From IMG/VR virus record IMGVR_UViG_3300047564_001210, positions 1 through 36,830 of that record: a stretch of 36,830 nt of DNA. One strand, written 5' to 3'. The stretch comes from a virus. The notes under the pieces are model-generated. The model was given only the letters and a program-made list of their open reading frames with translations, ran no database searches and had not been told where the DNA came from. This document shows, in pieces, positions 29,190 through 36,830 of this stretch; position 1 is the stretch's first letter, and each line of letters begins with the position of its first letter. Position numbers and translations under genes: made by a program.

Positions 29190-29378
29190 TTAGCTCCTGC
29201 GGGCTCTTCGAGCACCAAAGGCTCTTGTGTATAAACTTTCGCTCCAGTCCCATTCTATTTTTCCGTTCTTTACCCATCCCCAAGTGCCATTGCTGTACAC
29301 ACGATCGCCTTCTCTGAGATCCTGCACTCTTTGCTCCTGGACCTGCCATTCTTTGAACTGGGGTTTAGGTCTGTGCAT
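29190..29378 (-). CDS. Small hypothetical protein, SH3-like
   Basis: 62 residues. LREGDRVYSNGTWGWVKNGK looks like a short SH3-type strand set. Basic C terminus. It overlaps the preceding gene by 14 bases. An alternative frame at 29137-29349 was rejected. Confidence 0.65.
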   Translation of the reverse strand: MHRPKPQFKEWQVQEQRVQDLREGDRVYSNGTWGWVKNGKIEWDWSESLYTRAFGARRARRS

Positions 29379-29838
29379 TTCTCTTCCTATTGAACTGTAT
29401 TATCACTGACTGAGTTCGGGCCGGTACTCGCTGGCCCAATTGTAACTCAAAACTGCCTGAGTGTTGCTCTAATTCACCTTGGGCTAGATAAAATATACCT
29501 GGACCCACTAGGTCTTGATCCGGGGGTATGATCTGCATCCTGACCTCGGGCAAGGGTTCACGGTTGTATCTCTGATCTAGACACAGCCAAATCACTGGCA
29601 CGCCGGGATCTACCTGCACCTGCCACTGACCTGCCTGCACTGGTGCTAGGTCTTGGCTGCAGGTGCCTGGTTGCCATCTAACTCCGCTGTCTTCCCTGCC
29701 CGAGCCCTGTACTATCATGGTGATCTGATCCAGCTGGCGTCTGCTGCCCGTGTAATTACAGTCTATTGTGATCTGGGCACCCGCGGGTATCTCTGTTTTA
29801 AACAGCAACCATCCATGACTTCGAATCCACTGCTTCAT
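29365..29838 (-). CDS. Hypothetical beta-rich protein
   Basis: 157 residues, beta-rich, Gln- and Pro-rich (GQWQVQVDPGVPVIWLCLDQ). No signal peptide. The ATG overlaps the previous stop (ATGA). Since it sits directly after the tail genes it may be a virion protein; this is inference. Confidence 0.75.
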   Translation of the reverse strand: MKQWIRSHGWLLFKTEIPAGAQITIDCNYTGSRRQLDQITMIVQGSGREDSGVRWQPGTCSQDLAPVQAGQWQVQVDPGVPVIWLCLDQRYNREPLPEVRMQIIPPDQDLVGPGIFYLAQGELEQHSGSFELQLGQRVPARTQSVIIQFNRKRNAQT

Positions 29839-30014
29839 CGTCTAGGTCCTGTGAGTTCTACTAGGAATGTGCTGTCCCGGGCCAACTCCACTGGCTGCAG
29901 GTCTGTGATGGTGTAGTCCTCCACCCCGGTGTCCAATACTGCCAGTAAACTCGCCAAGTCTAACTCTGATTGTTCACTGGGTCTCTGATCTGGGTAATCC
30001 ACTCTAAAGGTCAT
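29835..30014 (-). CDS. Small acidic hypothetical protein (59 residues)
   Basis: MTFRVDYPDQRPSEQSELDL followed by LASLLAVLDTGVEDYTITDL and a short end. The gap to the tail-protein stop is five bases and GAGGAG lies upstream of the ATG. Part of the tail operon. Confidence 0.65.
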   Translation of the reverse strand: MTFRVDYPDQRPSEQSELDLASLLAVLDTGVEDYTITDLQPVELARDSTFLVELTGPRR

Positions 30015-30019
30015 GTTCT

Positions 30020-33000
30020 TTAACTCCTCAAATAATAGTGCTTGAACGCTTGATTAAAATGCGTGTTAATACTGTTGGATTCTGGTGCATATATAGCCAG
30101 TCCTCCGATCTGTACTGACATAGAAGAATTAGAGTTCAATGTGGTATAGGTCTGAGTACCCCATGTGTATATAGTACTGGCATCCTGATCCAAGGCATGA
30201 TATGCTTCACCATCGCTCCATATGTCCATGCAACGGAACAAACCAGCACGGGCCGTGACTCGGAGGGGATCCACTGAGCCTAGACTAAATGTCACTGCAA
30301 GGGCTCCAAGACCTCCTCGCTGGGTACTGACCCTGAAGGTGCCACCAATGGTAGTGGGTACCCAATACGTGATATAGTAAACTTGATCCACTGTGACTGC
30401 TCCATTGAATCTATCCGAGAACACTATGGGTGCGCCCACGGCCACTGTGATGCGCTGACTGACTCCGGTGATCCAGTTGAAACTAAACAGTCCTGCACTG
30501 GCCGAGGTCACACTGACATCTGCCCAAAGGGGCAGGGGAGTGAAACGTCTAGTGTTGGCAGCGTCCTGAGTGTTGTCAGTGGCATTGTTGCTGCCACTGC
30601 TCTGGGTACTGCCCCATGTGTATACGCCGCCGTCCACACTCAAGCCCACGCCCACTCTACGACGGTTCAGGGCTTTGACAAATTTAACTGTGCTGAGACT
30701 GGCCACATTTTCTGACATGATATCGTTCAAGTTAGCTGTCTCGCCTCGGGCCAATGCACCAAATCTATAAGGTTGTATTGTGGTAGTGGTACTGGGTCCT
30801 TTGAATCCGCCACTGGTGTAACTGTAGCCTCGAGCTAATTCGTTGCCCCAACTGTGCAGCTGACCCGAAGTTTTCAGCGCAGTCCATACACCATCGCAGC
30901 CGTCTATATAGTCCCAATCCGCACTGCCCCCACCCCGAACTGTGGGCGCCGAATCCACGCTCAAAGAATTCATGAGGCTGTTGCTGTTGTTCAACACAGT
31001 GCTGGCGCCACTGTTGGTATTAGTGATAGTGGTGCTGGTGGCATATCTAAAATCGCCGGCAGCATACAGATTATTGTCCAAACCTATGCCATAGAAAGCA
31101 TGACCTATGAACCCATAACCATATGAACTGGCCCTGTCAAAAAAGAATCCTGTGGTTGTTTGATAGTTGGGATATTTGCTTTCAGCAGTGAAGCTGATGT
31201 CTTTGAATCCTACACTGAATCCACTGAACAATCTAGTCACTGTGGGGAAATGTATCTGTCTATCTATTCCTGAATATACATCTACTATAGCGGACTTATT
31301 GATTCTAAAGGCAGTGTTATTATCCAGTCGACCAGCAGTGTCAGTGGATCTAGTGGGTGAGTACACAATATTCCACCAAAGAGCGTTGACATCTGTGCTA
31401 GAGTAAGGATCCGCTGTTTGAGTAGTGGGAGTAGTCTCCATGTCAGCTAAAAATCTACCAAATCTAACCTGGTGATCACCAAAGTAGTCTCTGGTATTTC
31501 TGCCCATGGTAATCACATGAAAATCTAATGACGGGGAACCAGCCTCGCTGAACCGTAATTGAACACAGCCGTTCAACCAACTATCAAGGTACTGTCCAGT
31601 ACTGTTATAAGGGTCGAAGGTTTCGTTGGTAGTGATATTGAATGCTGTGCCTCCAGGATTAGTGCTAAGAGTACAGGTAACGTTGTAATAAACACTATTA
31701 TTAGGGTCTAAGACCGGAGCTGACACTGATCTAACAAAATATCTTGTGCCCACTGCCAAACCACCCACAGAAGTAGTGACTTTAAATGAATCTCCTACAT
31801 TGATAGTCTGAGAAAGAGAATAGGTTGCAATAGTTATAGTATCATTGGTTGCATTGGTGTTGACAATACCTGCCCAAGGTCCATACGTCCCAGATAAAAG
31901 TAACGTCAATGTTACAACTCTACTTGGAGGTGAACCACTGAGAACAGCGTAAACTTCAACGGGAGAATAATTTGTTATCTCTATAACTTCATCATTGATC
32001 AAAATATACGTGTTGGAACTGGTATTATCAGTTCCTAGGATAGAGCATATTCTGATCAAATTAGTGGGCACTGCATTACCATAAGTTATATTAAAATCTA
32101 GGTAGAATTTCCAGAATGACTGACCGTCATTGCTGACTGTTATATTTTTTGATGTTGTAATAGATGTAGCTACAAAAGTGGTCGAGGCCAGGGTATAATC
32201 TTTGAAAAGAGGACTGGTCTGTCTATATGCAGTGTTTACGCCTATACCTCTAGGTCCCGTAAAACTACTGCCACCTAACAGTCTACTGTCATTGATATGA
32301 CCCAATACATATAATGTGCCATCGTTTTTTAGAATCATGAATCCACCGGCACGTGACCCTGCGGGTATAACTTTCTTCCAATCACTATCAGTACCAATTC
32401 GTGTGGGTGATAATTTATAATATTGTAGGTAATCAGTGTCTTCACTGAATACTTTATAGTCTTCTAATATGATATAATGGGAAGTACTGCCATTAGAAAG
32501 ATCTATGCTAGGATCCATGCCCCAATAGTATAATCCACCGTCGCTGCCCACTGCCAATACTGATGCGCAGGAACTGGCAATGGATTTATAATTTTCTGGT
32601 AAGGTATATCCTAAACCATACTCGATACGTGGTTCTGGAATATATCTAGTTCCGTTGGCTGCAACGGATGTTAATGCCCTTCCAGTGCCAGCGGCAGTAT
32701 AAACAAACCCTGTCTCACTGGTACCTCCTAACACTTGAGTAGTGAGGTTATAATGTGTTAAGTTACCCACAGCATTGGCTGTTGGCCCATTGGGAACATT
32801 TTTACCTAGTTCGTCAAAAGTTAATAATTTGTAGTTATAGAAACCAGGTAGCTTTACGCTACTAGACGAAAAATGAATATCTATTTTGGCGGCGGCATTT
32901 TCAAAGAATCTGGCTTCCCAAGTTAAGTTTGGAGTTCCTGGTATCCCAAGGGTACTGGGTTCAGTATTATATGTAGAAGATTGAACAGTACCTTCAAAAC

Positions 33001-34420
33001 GTATACGATATGTTCGATTTGGTGCAGTACCGCTGACGCCGGCCCAAACCCTCTCGCAGCTCATCACATAATTGTTAGTGTCAGGGGTCAGAGGTCTTGC
33101 GCTCTCAAACGCCCTATTATCGAATGGTATGATACCTATACCAAATTTTGGCATTTGACTTTGAAACAACGATTTAGTATTCAACGCTGGACCTTTAGAG
33201 CCGATACCACTATAACCAGTAGGGCCGGTGCCTAATTTATAGTCCCAATAGTCTGAACTAGGAATACTATTTCTAAATTCCATAAAACTCTTACTATGTA
33301 CATATATCGTATCCATGGATCTACCCATGAATTCCACAGACCACGGCGGAGTTAGTTGCCATGTACCATATCTGTTAGTACCAGTATAGTTAGGCAGATC
33401 ATTAACGATACCCCTAGAATTGACCCCTACTAATAACCTAGCTATAGCACCAGTGTGGGTAGCCCCGGTGTTTTCATAAAGTTGTAGTTCCCATTTTATA
33501 TTAGGTGACCCCACTGTGCCTGTTTGGGTGTTGGTTCCTTCCCAAATTATTTTATATATCCTGTTAGGAGCTGTGCCAGTAGTGCCATAATATATCCTTT
33601 GACAAGAATTGTCAGCTCCAGAAACCACTATACCTTCATAGCTGAACCCATAAACCATAGGGTCATATAATATTCCAGTGGTTCCCTGAGTAGTTGTAGT
33701 AAGTGCTACAAGACTGTTAGTAGATATATTAACATATGCATAATCAACAGACCCCAATCTATATGTCCAAGGTAATGTAATGTTCCAAGTGCCATCATTA
33801 TTATCACCTGTGCCTAACAGTGAAGGATCTGTACTAACAGCCAAACCAGTGGTAGTTGAGAAGGTAGTAGTACCTAAGGTAGAACTAGTTATAGATGTTG
33901 TGCCAGTACTTGCACTGTGACCAAATGTAAATTGACTATTAGGTCTTGCAAAAAATGTTGGTGCAGCACCAGCACCGACAAAGTAACTGGAACTTTGATT
34001 TTGATCAATTTCTTGAATGCCTAAAACTTGTGTTAGACCTGTGGTGCCTCCATTAGCAAATGCTATAGAAGAATTAACACATCTATTTCTTGGATTGCCT
34101 AAATTTCTATGTAAACCTAATATAAACCCTGGAAATCTATCAATAATATCTCCGTCAGTAGACACGTTGTTTTCAAAATTTGAACTCATGCCCCACGGCA
34201 CTATTAAGTAACTATCTTTTTTTCTAACAGCATTAGTCAAGTCGCTGACACGTATGGCTCCACTGACAGGTACTAAACTATTATCTGTGATATTAGGCAC
34301 CCTAGCACCGTTTCTATAATAATTAGATAATGTAATACCTGATGAAGTACTACTTTTTCCAAATCTAGCAGCAATGGCACTAAACTTTATGCTGCCATCA
34401 GATTGACTAATATTAGGCAT
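30020..34420 (-). CDS. Large tail/fibre protein with RCC1-like repeats
   Basis: 1466 residues. The N terminus contains ITLSNYYRNGARVPN and the phrase SGAIRVSDL, a repeat typical of phage tail proteins. The first third has repeated WNITLPW or WQLTPPW segments with APNRIYKIIWEG-type strands. From about residue 620 RCC1-like strands recur, each ending in a G-x-LY-x-WG phrase: near 630, 703, 1117, 1188, 1267 and 1416. That pattern suggests a beta-propeller. It probably binds the host surface. The start overlaps the shifted end of the upstream gene as TAATG. Confidence 0.85.
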   Translation of the reverse strand: MPNISQSDGSIKFSAIAARFGKSSTSSGITLSNYYRNGARVPNITDNSLVPVSGAIRVSDLTNAVRKKDSYLIVPWGMSSNFENNVSTDGDIIDRFPGFILGLHRNLGNPRNRCVNSSIAFANGGTTGLTQVLGIQEIDQNQSSSYFVGAGAAPTFFARPNSQFTFGHSASTGTTSITSSTLGTTTFSTTTGLAVSTDPSLLGTGDNNDGTWNITLPWTYRLGSVDYAYVNISTNSLVALTTTTQGTTGILYDPMVYGFSYEGIVVSGADNSCQRIYYGTTGTAPNRIYKIIWEGTNTQTGTVGSPNIKWELQLYENTGATHTGAIARLLVGVNSRGIVNDLPNYTGTNRYGTWQLTPPWSVEFMGRSMDTIYVHSKSFMEFRNSIPSSDYWDYKLGTGPTGYSGIGSKGPALNTKSLFQSQMPKFGIGIIPFDNRAFESARPLTPDTNNYVMSCERVWAGVSGTAPNRTYRIRFEGTVQSSTYNTEPSTLGIPGTPNLTWEARFFENAAAKIDIHFSSSSVKLPGFYNYKLLTFDELGKNVPNGPTANAVGNLTHYNLTTQVLGGTSETGFVYTAAGTGRALTSVAANGTRYIPEPRIEYGLGYTLPENYKSIASSCASVLAVGSDGGLYYWGMDPSIDLSNGSTSHYIILEDYKVFSEDTDYLQYYKLSPTRIGTDSDWKKVIPAGSRAGGFMILKNDGTLYVLGHINDSRLLGGSSFTGPRGIGVNTAYRQTSPLFKDYTLASTTFVATSITTSKNITVSNDGQSFWKFYLDFNITYGNAVPTNLIRICSILGTDNTSSNTYILINDEVIEITNYSPVEVYAVLSGSPPSRVVTLTLLLSGTYGPWAGIVNTNATNDTITIATYSLSQTINVGDSFKVTTSVGGLAVGTRYFVRSVSAPVLDPNNSVYYNVTCTLSTNPGGTAFNITTNETFDPYNSTGQYLDSWLNGCVQLRFSEAGSPSLDFHVITMGRNTRDYFGDHQVRFGRFLADMETTPTTQTADPYSSTDVNALWWNIVYSPTRSTDTAGRLDNNTAFRINKSAIVDVYSGIDRQIHFPTVTRLFSGFSVGFKDISFTAESKYPNYQTTTGFFFDRASSYGYGFIGHAFYGIGLDNNLYAAGDFRYATSTTITNTNSGASTVLNNSNSLMNSLSVDSAPTVRGGGSADWDYIDGCDGVWTALKTSGQLHSWGNELARGYSYTSGGFKGPSTTTTIQPYRFGALARGETANLNDIMSENVASLSTVKFVKALNRRRVGVGLSVDGGVYTWGSTQSSGSNNATDNTQDAANTRRFTPLPLWADVSVTSASAGLFSFNWITGVSQRITVAVGAPIVFSDRFNGAVTVDQVYYITYWVPTTIGGTFRVSTQRGGLGALAVTFSLGSVDPLRVTARAGLFRCMDIWSDGEAYHALDQDASTIYTWGTQTYTTLNSNSSMSVQIGGLAIYAPESNSINTHFNQAFKHYYLRS

Positions 34421-34450
34421 TAAATCATTCCTAGATGTTTTTTGATATTA

Positions 34451-35275
34451 TCAACTTCTTTTTTTAATTCTTTGATGGACGATCAGTCCTTGCAGCTTTT
34501 CGTATTTCAATCCTTTATAACCATCTTCTCTAATTGCAACAATTTCAGGAAGTATTAATTCCACTTCGTCTGCAATTAATCCAGTATCCTTTTTTCTAAC
34601 AAAAAATCCATCTTCTCCACCTCTTGAAGCAATATATTCATCAGTCCAATCAAACATTACTCCATTAATAGATGAAATCTTTTCTAATGCATTTTCAATT
34701 TTTACTACATTAGTTTTTAACCTTTTATCAGAACTATAAAATGCAGTGATCTCATTAGTAGCTCTTATTTCTCCAGCAGTACCGCTGGCATTGGTTCCTA
34801 TACCTAGACTGTTTACTCTAGTATTGCCGCTGATTAATGCTGTGCCTCTGACATCTAATGTGGCCGCAGGCGCAGTTCCTGTTCCTACTACTAATCCTGT
34901 TTCTGCAGCATGAAGAACTTGCACAGTGTCTTTTACGTTTAATGACAGTGTTCCTGACGTTCCAGATGTGGCAGTTATTTTACAAGGTGTTGCGCCATCA
35001 CCAAATGTCAAACTTGAACCGCTACCAATGTTTACGCCTGTAGATGCGTGTATCTTTTCAGCTCCTATTGTGTAGTCTGTGGTAGGAGCTGTTATTGTAT
35101 TGGTAAAAAAACTTCCTGCAGTTATTCTTTTACTGACACCAACTCCTCCTGAAATTATTAATGCTCCAGTAGTTTTGGTAGTCGAGTCTGTGGTTCCTGA
35201 TATAGTTAAAGAATTTGATATGGATATATTTTCAAATTGTTCTAGTACATCTAATGATACTTTAGTTAATGACAT
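34451..35275 (-). CDS. Tail protein with S74 intramolecular chaperone, frameshifted end
   Basis: 274 residues. The N-terminal two thirds are beta-rich, repetitive (TTGALIISGGVGVSKR) as in tail spikes. At 182-187 SDKRLK has the Ser and Lys of the self-cleaving S74 dyad, followed by GVMFDW, TGLIADEVE and YEKLQGL, all family landmarks. The reading frame ends at IVHQRIKKRS. The expected C-terminal coiled coil (IKELKKEVDNIKKHLGMI) is intact in the +1 frame down to 34420, so there is a one-base shift near 34477. Confidence 0.88.
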   Translation of the reverse strand: MSLTKVSLDVLEQFENISISNSLTISGTTDSTTKTTGALIISGGVGVSKRITAGSFFTNTITAPTTDYTIGAEKIHASTGVNIGSGSSLTFGDGATPCKITATSGTSGTLSLNVKDTVQVLHAAETGLVVGTGTAPAATLDVRGTALISGNTRVNSLGIGTNASGTAGEIRATNEITAFYSSDKRLKTNVVKIENALEKISSINGVMFDWTDEYIASRGGEDGFFVRKKDTGLIADEVELILPEIVAIREDGYKGLKYEKLQGLIVHQRIKKRS

Positions 35276-35297
35276 TGTTTTTCCTTAATTTTCTTTA

Positions 35298-36830
35298 TTA
35301 TAACCATTTAATTGTTCCTGAACCGCTTAGGAGTTTGAGTATTTTAAAGGATCCAGATGTTGTTTGACTAGAAGTCAATGTACCAGTTAATGTGGGATCA
35401 TTGACAGTTATTGGATATTTAATTAATATGATTCCGCTACCGCCTTTTCTGCCCGCAGAAGGACCAGTCCACGCTCTTCCGCCATTGCCGCCATTTCCTG
35501 TATTAACAGCAGCATCAGATGCTGTTCCTCCTGCTGTTCCTCCGGAGCCTCTGGTTGTTCCATCAATAGCAGATACTAAACCAATACCACCACTGCTGTT
35601 ACTATAATTTGACCCAGCACCGCCAATACCGCCACCGCCACCACCACCACCGGAGTTTGGAGTTGCACCGGACCAAGCGCCATTGCCACCATTATTACCT
35701 TGTCCAGGGGTTCCTGCGCCGCCCGTCTCTCTTCCAAAACCGCCGCCAGATCCGCCACCGCAGCCTCCACTAGAACCAAATCCATAACTTCCTCCGCCAC
35801 CACCCAATGCGACCCATGTGCCAAAAATACTGTTACCACCGTTAACGCCAACTCCCCCTGTGGTACCATCTGAAGTTACTCCGTTTAAAGCACCTCCATC
35901 ACCGCCTTCCCCAATAGTGACAACATATTCTTGATCTAAGGTTATAGATGCAGAAGGAATACTTAGTAACCCACCAGCACCACCAGCACCAACTGTTCTT
36001 TCATACATACCAGTTGCGCCTCCACCACCTCCACCACCCCCGGCTAGTATTTCAAGTTGGGCAGTAAACGCTGTATCAAAAGTTCCTGGTAGCCACCCTA
36101 TGGCCCAATCACCATTTGGACTTGATACATATGAATTAGCAAAAAATTTATAGAGATGATAACCAGGTTTTTGTGTGGTGCTATATATGTAATGTGTACC
36201 AGATGCAGCATTGTCAAATCTATTAAGCGCAGGATAATGGGTGGGATATGCTATAATGATAACCCCTTTGTATCCTGAGCCCCCAGTGGAATTACCCCCT
36301 GCACCTGACCCTCCACCACCGCCTCCATAACTAGCAGTCCAGGATGTATCTGGTCCACCAGTAGCATTGCCACCAGGAGCATTAGTATATCCAGTCCCAC
36401 CCCCACTGTTATAGTAGACGCTTTACCAGGGCCACCTGTTCCTGGTTGTAACCAGCTTGTTTGCCCAGCAGGAATAGAAGCATTACCACCAATCCCGCCA
36501 GCACCTCCACCACCTCCAGCAGCAGCTTTGCCGCCACCCGCACCACCATTACCATTGCCGCCATCATAACCTTGACGTATATCATTAACATATGTAGAGC
36601 CAGGGTATGTACCATCGGCGCCCTCAGTATTATTTGCACCAGCACCACCGCCACCAGAGCCACCTCCGGTGGCATTAAATCCTCCGCTAGGTCCCCCATC
36701 GGCTCTACCACCAAGACCGCCCCTTTGAGCAGTTAATCTTCTATATTCAATTTGAAGTCCATCATTTCTACTGTAGATATAAGAAGTTTGACCTTCTGAA
36801 TTACTGCCACCACCTTGTCCTACTCTAATT
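35298..36830 (-). CDS. Glycine-rich tail/adhesin protein, partial and frameshifted
   Basis: The frame is open from the right edge (residues like IRVGQGGGSNSEGQTSY) and reads long Gly/Asn/Ser-rich stretches (GGNGNGGAGGGKAAAGG), as in glycine-rich phage receptor-binding proteins. At a G5 run (36404-36400) the frame must shift by one base to continue as GGGTGYTNAPGG and on to PNGDWAIGWLPGTF, QLEILAGGGG and the end at 35298. With six Gs the whole would be one protein. The C terminus is SGSGTIKWL. The start is outside the window. Confidence 0.8.

Noticed and set aside
29137-29349. A 70-codon minus-strand frame
   Set aside because: It overlaps the better frame 29190-29378, which has an ATG and a plausible SH3-like sequence.

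Overview
The window is a stretch of a T4-like myovirus genome, probably an environmental phage related to marine or freshwater T4-like phages. The evidence is a T4-type replication set on the + strand (UvsW helicase, a gp62-like clamp-loader subunit, gp61 primase, gp41 helicase), T4-late-type promoter boxes (NATAAATA), and tail-fibre genes with an S74 chaperone. The host cannot be named. The E. coli-type sigma70 promoters (TTGACA / TATACT) and consensus DnaA boxes (TTATCCACA) fit a proteobacterium-like host, but that is inference.

Layout. 1-9105 (+, AT-rich): replication and recombination genes, including a 192-residue protein that looks like a shrunken bacterial DNA polymerase III alpha palm domain. 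A small minus-strand gene and a BppU-like virion protein lie inside this block. 9107-13381: late or auxiliary genes in mixed orientation. These are a putative internal virion protein, a YqgE/AlgH protein, a nucleotidyltransferase, a cysteine-poor IscA-like protein and two convergent 2OG-Fe(II) oxygenase-like proteins. Several start right at a late-promoter box, so their mRNAs should be nearly leaderless. 13382-13860 is non-coding with short tandem repeats.

13861-27588 (minus, higher GC): about forty small genes in short transcription units. Each unit has its own near-consensus sigma70 promoter and an AGGAGC-type ribosome site. In at least six places the stop codon TGA of one unit lies inside the TTGACA box of the next promoter. 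Recognisable members are a GIY-YIG-like nuclease, SWIM and other zinc-finger proteins, an Api92-like protein, a gp88-like protein and an AAA+ ATPase. There is one tRNA with anticodon CAU. Several genes of 26-55 codons are present, many of them single membrane segments. Some gaps contain strongly structured, probably transcribed, non-coding RNA.

27589-28658: non-coding region with a + strand promoter and a small folded RNA, an AT-rich hairpin, a DnaA-box array phased at 11 bp, and two families of direct repeats. This is a good candidate for a replication origin or a DnaA-binding control site. A lipoprotein gene sits inside it.

28659-36830: small membrane and secreted-type genes (possibly lysis), then tail genes read on the minus strand. 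These are a glycine-rich adhesin-like protein (runs off the window; one frameshift at a G5 run), an S74-chaperone protein whose coiled-coil end is displaced by a frameshift, and a 1466-residue protein with RCC1-like repeats.
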